Assembly (NCBI GenBank): GCA_018883485.1 | Contig: VEQB01000033.1 | Location: forward strand, 1-12,529 | Reading direction: 5' to 3' | Length of the DNA: 12,529 bases | Source: Bacteroidota bacterium | GTDB taxonomy: Bacteria > Bacteroidota > Bacteroidia > UKL13-3 | In this document: positions 6,163 through 12,529 of the stretch, in pieces | Layout: each line of letters begins with the position of its first letter | Numbering within the stretch: position 1 is the stretch's first letter | Position numbers and translations under genes: made by a program | Notes under the pieces: model-generated | The model's input: only the letters and a program-made list of their open reading frames with translations | Databases searched by the model: none | What the model was told of the DNA's origin: nothing

Positions 6163-8175
6163 ATGCAAGTAAATCATGTTAATTTAAGTGTTGAACCAAA
6201 AGTTATTTATGATTATATATTTTGTGGTGCAGGGGCTTCTGCTTCTTTGTTAATTTTAGAATTGCATAGAAACAACTTGCTGCAAAATAAAAAGGTGCTG
6301 CTAATAGACCAAGAGCAGAAAAATAGAAAAGACAAAACATATTGCTTTTGGGCACAAGCCAATGAACCTATTGCTACCCACTTACAAGCTCTCATTTCCA
6401 AATCGTGGGATACCTTTGCCCTTTCTGATGCAGCCCAGTTAAGCATTGCGCCGCTAGCCTATCACCACATAGATAGTATTGATTTATATAAGGAGGTTCA
6501 GGCCTTGGCTAAAATTTACCAATGGGATACCATGGTGGGTAGTGTTACCACAATTGCCACTAGTGCGCTAGGCACCTTTGCAGAAGTAAACAACACCCAA
6601 CATTACGGCAAACACCTATTTGATTCGCGCACCCCAATACACCTACAAACCCAAAAAAATGACGTACTCATTTATCAAAGTTTTGTAGGTTGGATGATAG
6701 AAACCGATGCTGAAGTTATAAATCCTGCTGTTTTTAAATTCATGGATTTTAACATTGCCCAGCAAGGTTTTACGCAGTTTGTTTATGTATTGCCTTTTTC
6801 TAGCACCAAAGCATTGGTTGAAGTTACCAGGTTTGGTGCAGCCCAAATTAATAAAGCAGAGGCCGAAGAAATACTATTGCAATACATACAAGCTAATTTT
6901 GGAACCCACCAAAAATTAGCCATAGAAACAGGTTGTATTCCCATGAGCAATTGCAAAATTGAAAATGAAACTTTGGCAGGTGTTACAACTATTGGCGCAA
7001 GAAACTACCATATTAAACCTAGCACAGGTTATGCATTTAAAAACATGTATAACCATGCTTATAACATTGCCGCGCAAATAAAAAATGGGGGAGCATTAAT
7101 GGAGCCAAACATAGCTGATGCTGCTATGCCAAAGGGCCGGTTTGCTTTTTATGATGCTTTGCTCTTAGATATTCTTAAAAACAACCCACAGCAGGGTAAA
7201 CCTATTTTTACTGCACTACTTAAAAAAGTAGCAACCCCAAAAATCCTGCGTTTCTTGGATGAGAAAACCAAGCTTTCAGAAGAAATTACTATTTTTTACC
7301 ATTTACCTTGGAAACCTTTTTTGCAAGCTTTGTTTAAAAAGACCCTTGGCGCTGCTTGGGTTCAACCCGTTATACTTACCTTAATTACCCTAGGCTTGGT
7401 AGCACTAGGTAAGTTTACTACCATACAAAGTACCATTGGTTATGCCTTGTTTTTAGTTGGCATGGTGGTAGTTGGTATACCACATGGGGCGGTAGATCAC
7501 CTGCTAGAAACAGGCAGTTGGAGCCTAAAGAAAGCTCCTTTATTTGTGTTTAAATATTTATTGCTTTCCGCAGTAATGGGTGCGCTTTGGTTGCTATTGC
7601 CTTCTTTGGCTTTAGCAAGTTTCTTGTTGTATTCTGCTTGGCATTTTGGCGAAGCCGATGGTAAAAAATGGCACTTATCTGCCCTGCTTTCTTTGCTTTG
7701 GGGCTGTTCTGTTTTGGCCTATATTTTAGGAACCCATTTGGCAGAAGTAAATGTTATTTTAGCAGCTATGGGTAAGTTATCTTTACCTTTTGCGCTTCCT
7801 ATTTGGGCCTTATTACCTTGGTTTATTTGGGCCTTATATCGCAGGCAATGGGGCTTGGTAATTACAGTGCTATGGCTTACACTATCTAGTCAAATACCGC
7901 TCTTGTTATCTTTTGGTATTTATTTTATTGGGCAACATAGCATAACTGGCTGGCAACATTTGCAAAGCCATTTAAGCCTAAGCAGTAAAAAAATTTGGTG
8001 GCAATCCTTCCCTTTTCATGCCGGCGCATGGTTGTTATTAATTTTGTTTTATTTCTTTTGGCCTGTACAAACATATTTTGAACCAAACGCGCAGTGGGGA
8101 TTATTTTTTATATTCATTGCCTGCCTTAGCTTTCCGCATGTAATTGCCATGCATTTAATGTATAGAAAAAGGTAA
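6163..8175 (+). CDS. Fused lycopene beta-cyclase (CrtY-type) / beta-carotene 15,15'-dioxygenase (Brp/Blh-type)
   Basis: One 670-residue ORF holds two full-length enzymes. Residues 1 to about 392 are a CrtY-type lycopene cyclase, which closes both ends of lycopene to give beta-carotene. Seen: the FAD-binding YDYIFCGAGASAS with LLID at the end of strand 2 (GxGxxA, third Gly replaced by Ala), KTYCFWA (59-64), FVGWMIET (174-181), FVYVLPFSS and ALVEVTRF (206-224), GCIPMS, HIKPSTGYAFKNM (283-295) and FYDALLLDIL (329-338). Residues about 400-670 form a polytopic Brp/Blh domain, an iron enzyme that splits beta-carotene into two retinals. Seen: GIPHGAVDHLL (438-448), SAWHFGEAD (491-499), YFIGQHSITGWQHL (587-600) and SFPHVIAMH (656-664), with about eight hydrophobic segments. 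The usual HxxxH of Blh is not evident: His592 is followed by His599. The domains join within about 10 residues. No Shine-Dalgarno is visible. The neighbouring rhodopsin supports a retinal-supply role. Confidence 0.93.
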   Translation: MQVNHVNLSVEPKVIYDYIFCGAGASASLLILELHRNNLLQNKKVLLIDQEQKNRKDKTYCFWAQANEPIATHLQALISKSWDTFALSDAAQLSIAPLAYHHIDSIDLYKEVQALAKIYQWDTMVGSVTTIATSALGTFAEVNNTQHYGKHLFDSRTPIHLQTQKNDVLIYQSFVGWMIETDAEVINPAVFKFMDFNIAQQGFTQFVYVLPFSSTKALVEVTRFGAAQINKAEAEEILLQYIQANFGTHQKLAIETGCIPMSNCKIENETLAGVTTIGARNYHIKPSTGYAFKNMYNHAYNIAAQIKNGGALMEPNIADAAMPKGRFAFYDALLLDILKNNPQQGKPIFTALLKKVATPKILRFLDEKTKLSEEITIFYHLPWKPFLQALFKKTLGAAWVQPVILTLITLGLVALGKFTTIQSTIGYALFLVGMVVVGIPHGAVDHLLETGSWSLKKAPLFVFKYLLLSAVMGALWLLLPSLALASFLLYSAWHFGEADGKKWHLSALLSLLWGCSVLAYILGTHLAEVNVILAAMGKLSLPFALPIWALLPWFIWALYRRQWGLVITVLWLTLSSQIPLLLSFGIYFIGQHSITGWQHLQSHLSLSSKKIWWQSFPFHAGAWLLLILFYFFWPVQTYFEPNAQWGLFFIFIACLSFPHVIAMHLMYRKR

Positions 8176-8428
8176 AGTAATAAGGGTTTCTAATGGCTAC
8201 TGTATTAAAGTCCAGTTCGCCAAGCGGAGCTAAGGCGCTTTGGCTTGAACCAAGCATCCAGAAGTTCCTAATTTTTGAAACCTAGCCTGAAAAGTACTTG
8301 TTGGAGGATACTGTAAAGGGTAGGGGATAACTAGGAGAGAGATTGGGTTTATATGTTGAGGCGGTGGTGATTTATTGATTGAAATTGGTAATTTGCAGTT
8401 TCAAATAGTAATACATCACATTTCATTA
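8176..8428. other. Spacer between phototrophy and defence genes
   Basis: No supported gene. It holds the imperfect hairpin at 8215-8250. A frame continuous with the endonuclease is open from 8360, with a TTG at 8375, but the conserved domain begins only at the ATG pair at 8429/8432. No convincing terminator follows the fusion gene. Confidence 0.5.
8211..8282. repeat. Imperfect GC-rich hairpin, possible dispersed repeat unit
   Basis: GTTCGCCAAGCG (8215-8226) pairs with CGCTTTGGCTTGAAC (8236-8250), with an unpaired AA and one unpaired A on the right arm, around a loop of about nine bases. The block is visibly richer in G and C than its flanks and lies outside any supported gene. No second copy is in this window, so calling it a dispersed repeat is inference. 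Confidence 0.35.
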
Positions 8429-9403
8429 ATGATGGAGGCACTTGTTAAGTATATTAAAGCATTTAAAAGGTTAAGGATGGATAGATCACATGGCCAGTCT
8501 GCGCCTCATAAGCCAATTTTATTGCTTTCTGTACTTCAAACTTTTCAAAATGGGGTGAGCGTAAATAATCGAGTAGAAATTAGCCCGGAATTGGTAGCTT
8601 TATTTAAAACAAATTGGAGTTTATTGGTAAGAAGTAAACATGATTGTAGAATTTCTTACCCATTTTATTATATGAAAAGTGAAGGGTTTTGGAAGTTGGT
8701 GCCTAAGGAGGGATATATCAATATCGACCAATTAGGCTCGGCAATTAAATCATTTTCAAAACTTAGTAATTCGGTAGAATGTGCTATTATTAGTGATGAT
8801 TTAACAGCGCTAATGTTAGACTCAGAAACAAATCATCTTTTACAACAATATTTGCTTGATGAGTATTTTACTAGCAGCAAGGAGAATTTATTAGATTCAA
8901 TTGATATACAGCAAAATCTATTTACTGCAATTGAAAGCAAATTGTTAAATGAACCAGCAGCGGAATATAGAAAGGAGATTGAGGCGTTAATTGAGGAGAA
9001 AAATGAAGAAGAGATTTTCTTACGTGGTAGTTTATTTAAACGCGAAATTCCTAAATTATACAACAATACATGCTGTATTTCTGGAATGAGCGTTGATGCT
9101 ACGATTTCTGTTTCTATGATAGACGCTTGCCATATTGTTCCCTTTAGTGAAAGTTATGATGATACTGTTACCAATGGTATTGCTTTGTGTCCAAACTTGC
9201 ATAGAGCTTTTGATAGGCATTTGATAACTATTGATGGCAATTATAAGGTGATTGTTTCTCCAAGATTCAAAGAAGAAATAAGTCAATATACTATTAGAAA
9301 TTTTGAAGGAGTAAGGATCCTTTTGCCAGAATTAAAAAGGTATCACCCGAATTTAGAAAATTTAAGTCTGCACAGGGAAAGGTTTAATTTAAAGAATTTT
9401 TAA
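8429..9403 (+). CDS. HNH endonuclease with N-terminal ScoMcrA-SBD-like domain (type IV restriction-like)
   Basis: A 324-residue protein from the ATG pair at 8429/8432. The N-terminal region (about 1-130) has SAPHKPILLLSVL and ISYPFYYMKSEGFWKL, the HKPLLLL and YPF...G.W blocks of the sulfur-binding (SBD) domain of phosphorothioate-DNA-dependent endonucleases such as ScoMcrA. An acidic, Lys/Glu-rich linker (about 175-198) follows. The C-terminal HNH nuclease (about 205-280) shows YNNTCCISG, IDACHIVPF (His235), TNGIALCPNLHRAFDRHL (Asn249, His258) and LITIDGNYKVIVSPRF. Cleavage of modified foreign DNA is predicted from the family; the modification recognised is inference, because many Bacteroidota homologues are simply called HNH endonucleases. 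No dnd genes are visible. The gene converges with the AIPR gene, leaving 57 bases between stops. Confidence 0.82.
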   Translation: MMEALVKYIKAFKRLRMDRSHGQSAPHKPILLLSVLQTFQNGVSVNNRVEISPELVALFKTNWSLLVRSKHDCRISYPFYYMKSEGFWKLVPKEGYINIDQLGSAIKSFSKLSNSVECAIISDDLTALMLDSETNHLLQQYLLDEYFTSSKENLLDSIDIQQNLFTAIESKLLNEPAAEYRKEIEALIEEKNEEEIFLRGSLFKREIPKLYNNTCCISGMSVDATISVSMIDACHIVPFSESYDDTVTNGIALCPNLHRAFDRHLITIDGNYKVIVSPRFKEEISQYTIRNFEGVRILLPELKRYHPNLENLSLHRERFNLKNF

Positions 9404-9441
9404 AAAATGTGGCCCATTGGTTCTTGAATATATTCAGTGGG
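9402..9441 (-). terminator. Probable terminator of the minus-strand DUF4420/AIPR operon
   Basis: CCCATTG (9413-9419) pairs with CAGTGGG (9435-9441), seven pairs with one G-T wobble. On the minus strand the stem is followed after about five bases by six T. The loop is long (15 bases) and contains most of a perfect TGAATATATTCA palindrome. The element reaches into the stop codon of the convergent HNH gene. Confidence 0.4.
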
Positions 9442-9460
9442 TTATTAGTTTAGGGTTGGG

Positions 9461-11821
9461 TTACTCAACAAACCCATACTTTTTAACTTTATTGTAATTT
9501 GCCATAGCAAGTTTTTTATTTAATTCAGTTAAAGTTTTTTTACCTTCTAAAATATCATTCATTAAGGTATACTCATAACTTTTTAATCGCTTATTCTTTT
9601 TATCCCAGTTAACTATTTTTTTAATAAGGTCAATGCTTATTTCAATATTTTCCGATTTAATATTATCGAATTGATTCAACAAAGTCTCATCAAATTCAAG
9701 TGCTTCTGGATCCTTTTTTGCTACTATCTCTAAAACCAATAAAGCTGTTCTCCTTTCTATTTCAGTAAAACTTGAATTCTGCTTAACCTTAAAACTAACG
9801 TTTTTAATAATATTCATTTGATTTAGTGTAAGGAGATTTGTTTCTCTACCCCAACGCTCAATTTTAGAATAGACTAATGGGTGTATTGCTTTAATTATTT
9901 CATCTTGTCTAACGATCTCTTCAGAATCTATTTCTTCATTGGAACGTACAATACGCTTTGGGCTGCCGATATCATCCTTAATACTTGATAAATCCAAACT
10001 AAATTTATATTCCTTAATTGCAACCCAACATTCTTCTTTTTTTGCCCACTCCCCATACAAACCTCCAGTAGCATTATTCTTAATAAATTGTTCAACTTGA
10101 ATCATTAAAGTATAAAGTAATTCCTTTATTTCATTTGAAACATCTTGATTCTTCCAAATTTTATAGAGGTTTAGTTTTCCGCCAATTAAGTTATTAAAAA
10201 TAGCTAAAGCATAAGGCACAGTAATATACCTCATATCACCTATCGAATTTGGCTTAACACCATATACTTTCTCTGCGGCTCGGAATAAAATAGCCTTAGA
10301 AATTAAATCCTCGTAATAAACATTATCCGTTTTCTGGGGGAGATTATTATTTATGAATTGGAGATAGTTTTTTTGATTTCCTCGCACAACAAAATGTGGT
10401 CCAATAACTATTTTTTTCGATTCAATTTTCTCGCAAAATGAATTTATATATTTCGCTAAATCTTCCTTAGTAAAAACTTGCTTTTTAGGTATTCTCAAAT
10501 CAAAACTCTTTTGCCTTGATTTTGTGGTACCCTCCTTAACTCGAGCATTTTTATATTGGCCTCTTGCTCTTTCATAGAACCAGAATGTTTGAATTGTTTG
10601 TCCTTGTGCATTTGGAGCTACTATACTTCTAGACAATTTTTCAATTTCAATATGAAATGGCTTGTTTGAACTTAAATCAGCAATCGAAACCTTGTTTTGA
10701 GTATTAGCGAAAGCTGAAATGTTTGCTACAATATCACTAAATTTCTCTTTGTTCTTAATTACAGACATTTTCATTTGAACGAAAATCTTTGATATATCTG
10801 CTTTATCCTTTATCAAGGTGTGGAATATTGATGCAGTTGTTTGACCTCCATTTACAATTTGAAAATCTTTAACAACATTTATATTTAGATTATTTTCTCT
10901 TTTCTCAAAAACTATTTCATCTGCAGTTGTTGTTAATCCATTGTTATAGGCCAAAAACATTTCAGGACATTCAATTATTGTTTTTCGAATACCATAATTT
11001 GTAGATTTTTTTCCACCTACTTGAAGAAATGAACGAACATTTTGCTCTAATAATCGAGCTCCATATTTGTCATAAATTTTAGCCAATGCCTCTCCAGGCA
11101 CTATTGCTAAATATGATTGGTATTCAGTATTCAAACTTGGTGATTCAATACATGGTAAATCAAATCCCATTTCTTTGAAATTAATTTCAATTGGTATATG
11201 TGATTTGTCACTTGCATTATAAAGAGCAAAAATGTCAAAAACCTTAAAATATATCTTATATCCAGAAATTTCGATAGTTTCAGGAAGTTCTCCTGTATAA
11301 ATTCCATTTGTAAGTAATGTGGCATTAACACGAATCAAATTCTCTCTTAAATCACTATCCTTACCCAAAGTGTGTGCAAACTGAAATATCTCAGATGATT
11401 CCTCAATTTCATCTATATACTCATTTTTGAATGCTTTCGACTTTTCGTTCTCGCTAGAATATATTGCTTTTCTAAAAAAATTTGAAACACGCTTTCCTGC
11501 TTGCTCAATTTCATCACTTGTTGTTTTTGAAATGTCATTTGTTCCTTTAAAAATTGAAATAAACAAATCAACTGTTTCATAATTTTCCGAAATTGAGAAT
11601 GCATTTATCTTGTGCTGTTTGGCAGTTCCTAAAGCTTTTTCATCATAAGCTAAGCGGTAATTTTCAACTTCACCAGCTTCAGCAAGCAAATCAAGAGAAT
11701 ATTGTGTAAATAATTGCTCTGAATTTGACCCTTCCTCATCTGTTAGTTGAGCGGACGCAATGTCTTGCATCCAAATCGAATAGAATTTATTCAATTCAAT
11801 ATTTTCATTTAAACTACTCAT
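9461..11821 (-). CDS. AIPR-family protein (abortive infection/phage resistance domain)
   Basis: A 786-residue cytoplasmic protein. The start is the ATG at 11821, whose A is also the last base of the upstream TAA (TAATG); an in-frame start at 11875 would lie inside the previous gene. The AIPR core (about 255-560) shows LLEQNVRSFLQ, NYGIRKTI, CPEMFLAYNNGLTTTADEI (residues 285-303), DFQIVNGGQTTASIFHTL (319-336) and AFANTQNKVSIADL (370-383), then FWFYERARGQY. Before the core, a region around 50-95 (KINAFSISENYETVDLFISIF) has the spacing of a PD-(D/E)XK-like strand pair, but with Asn where the Asp would be and no clear catalytic Lys. The biochemical activity of AIPR proteins in this setting is not settled. 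Partnership with the DUF4420 protein is supported by overlap and by known neighbourhoods. Confidence 0.88.
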   Translation of the reverse strand: MSSLNENIELNKFYSIWMQDIASAQLTDEEGSNSEQLFTQYSLDLLAEAGEVENYRLAYDEKALGTAKQHKINAFSISENYETVDLFISIFKGTNDISKTTSDEIEQAGKRVSNFFRKAIYSSENEKSKAFKNEYIDEIEESSEIFQFAHTLGKDSDLRENLIRVNATLLTNGIYTGELPETIEISGYKIYFKVFDIFALYNASDKSHIPIEINFKEMGFDLPCIESPSLNTEYQSYLAIVPGEALAKIYDKYGARLLEQNVRSFLQVGGKKSTNYGIRKTIIECPEMFLAYNNGLTTTADEIVFEKRENNLNINVVKDFQIVNGGQTTASIFHTLIKDKADISKIFVQMKMSVIKNKEKFSDIVANISAFANTQNKVSIADLSSNKPFHIEIEKLSRSIVAPNAQGQTIQTFWFYERARGQYKNARVKEGTTKSRQKSFDLRIPKKQVFTKEDLAKYINSFCEKIESKKIVIGPHFVVRGNQKNYLQFINNNLPQKTDNVYYEDLISKAILFRAAEKVYGVKPNSIGDMRYITVPYALAIFNNLIGGKLNLYKIWKNQDVSNEIKELLYTLMIQVEQFIKNNATGGLYGEWAKKEECWVAIKEYKFSLDLSSIKDDIGSPKRIVRSNEEIDSEEIVRQDEIIKAIHPLVYSKIERWGRETNLLTLNQMNIIKNVSFKVKQNSSFTEIERRTALLVLEIVAKKDPEALEFDETLLNQFDNIKSENIEISIDLIKKIVNWDKKNKRLKSYEYTLMNDILEGKKTLTELNKKLAMANYNKVKKYGFVE

Positions 11822-12529
11822 TAACTTGAAATTTTCTCTAATACTTGAATTTCTGACTGAATAAACTCTTGACAATTGGAGACAATAATTGAATATTTAA
11901 CATCTCCCACACCCTCTCTTAAATCGTTCTCTTGTATTCTTGGGAAATTTCCATTTACTAAATAGAAATTCTCATTACGCAAATGATACCCTGTGTTTTT
12001 ATATAGTTCGATATGATGCTCAAAAAAACCAGCTTCAAATAATTTAGCATTGAATTTATTCAAACTAATAAAATCAATTTTAAGCATTTGCCTGATTGAA
12101 AAAACTATTTGGAGTAAGGACTCACCACTTTCTTGAGCCTTTTCTAAGGATAAGTGATATAAATATAGGAATCCCAAATGTGAAATATCTAATTGCCTTT
12201 CACTACTTACTTTAATTTTTTGATGATTATTCCCAATAGTTGTTTTTACCTCCAATGCCCAATCATTAAGTTGAAAATCTCTTATTTCATTCGATGTTCC
12301 AACCCAAGTATTTAATACTTTTAGAAAATCATTATTATGGTTTAAAAACTTTCTAAGGAAAGTTAATTCACCGTACAAACCTCGCTGTTCCTCTGGAGTT
12401 AAACCATCTGAGCCCATTTTATTAAAAAGCGATTTCCATTTTTCAAATCTGTTAAGTAATTGCTTCACTAATTTTAACTCATCTGTGATATTTCCAACAC
12501 TTAAAATTAGATCTTCACAAAGAATTGAG
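11821..12529 (-). CDS. DUF4420 PD-(D/E)XK motif protein, N-terminus beyond the right edge
   Basis: The frame is open to the right edge, so a GTG at 12468 is not the start; 235 residues are visible. They begin SILCEDLILSVGNITDEL and run into NRFEKWKSLF and GLTPEEQRGLYGELTFL, the conserved helical part of DUF4420. The nuclease signature follows: Glu of GEL (visible residue 54), Asp of EIRDF (84) and ALEVKTT (Glu93, Lys95), then KVSSERQLD. This is a NaeI-like restriction endonuclease fold with its catalytic residues intact. Full family members are about 300-330 residues, so about 70-100 are missing. It is coupled to the AIPR gene through TAATG. Such pairs often follow a Z1 ATPase, a GHKL ATPase and a cytosine-5 methyltransferase, which would place those genes to the right of the window. 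Confidence 0.88.
   Translation of the reverse strand, partial: SILCEDLILSVGNITDELKLVKQLLNRFEKWKSLFNKMGSDGLTPEEQRGLYGELTFLRKFLNHNNDFLKVLNTWVGTSNEIRDFQLNDWALEVKTTIGNNHQKIKVSSERQLDISHLGFLYLYHLSLEKAQESGESLLQIVFSIRQMLKIDFISLNKFNAKLFEAGFFEHHIELYKNTGYHLRNENFYLVNGNFPRIQENDLREGVGDVKYSIIVSNCQEFIQSEIQVLEKISS

Noticed and set aside
8375..8428. TTG start adding 18 residues to the HNH endonuclease
   Set aside because: The added residues match nothing known of the family; the conserved domain begins after the ATG pair at 8429/8432.
9456..9475. GGGTT/AACCC hairpin at the AIPR stop as a terminator
   Set aside because: Only about five pairs and no T run on either side; the stem at 9413-9441 is a better candidate.
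11822..11875. Upstream start adding 18 residues to the AIPR protein
   Set aside because: It would overlap the DUF4420 coding region, while ATG 11821 forms a TAATG coupling with the DUF4420 stop.
12466..12468. GTG at 12468 as start of the DUF4420 gene
   Set aside because: The frame continues to the right edge with family-like sequence, so the gene is cut by the window instead.
1..12529. CRISPR arrays, tRNA or rRNA genes, insertion sequences
   Set aside because: No regularly spaced repeats, cloverleaf-like segments, rRNA-like sequence or transposase-like ORFs were seen on either strand.

Overview
The window reads as a low-GC Bacteroidota chromosome. Supporting signs are a long adenosylcobalamin-dependent ribonucleotide reductase of the type common there, a large Bacteroidota-style YfhO membrane protein, TAnnTTTG-like promoter elements, A-rich leaders with few Shine-Dalgarno sites, and a proteorhodopsin-like pump with Met at the colour-tuning site. 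The order (perhaps Chitinophagales or Sphingobacteriales) is a guess.

Layout. (1) 1-1952, plus strand: the C-terminal 649 residues of a class II ribonucleotide reductase, cut by the left edge and closed by a clear terminator. (2) 2091-4663: a YfhO-family polytopic membrane protein whose stop overlaps the start of a 44-residue, one-helix, Cys-ended protein resembling FeoB-associated small proteins. (3) 4664-5335: a mostly non-coding, AT-rich stretch with one 31-residue secreted-peptide ORF, possibly a gene remnant, and the promoter region of the rhodopsin. (4) 5336-8175: a phototrophy cassette. It holds a DTE-type proton-pumping rhodopsin, a strong intrinsic terminator, then a 670-residue protein in which a complete CrtY-type lycopene beta-cyclase is fused to a complete Brp/Blh-type beta-carotene 15,15'-dioxygenase. 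(5) 8176-8428: a spacer with an imperfect GC-rich hairpin that may be a dispersed repeat. (6) 8429-12529: a defence region. A plus-strand SBD-like/HNH (type IV-like) endonuclease converges on a minus-strand pair: a DUF4420 PD-(D/E)XK protein, cut by the right edge, translationally coupled to an AIPR-family protein.

How the genes work together. The cyclase half of the fusion should make beta-carotene from lycopene, and the Blh half should cleave it to retinal, the chromophore of the neighbouring rhodopsin. The last two steps of chromophore supply are thus in one polypeptide. The rhodopsin also has glycine at the helix E position that opens the carotenoid-antenna pocket in xanthorhodopsin, so the host's carotenoids may serve both as retinal precursor and as light-harvesting antenna. 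The defence genes at the right are unrelated to this. The DUF4420/AIPR pair is usually part of a larger operon with a Z1 ATPase, a GHKL/MutL-like ATPase and a DNA cytosine methyltransferase, which would lie beyond the right edge.

The most unusual item is the fused lycopene cyclase/beta-carotene dioxygenase. The next is its pairing with an antenna-competent rhodopsin.
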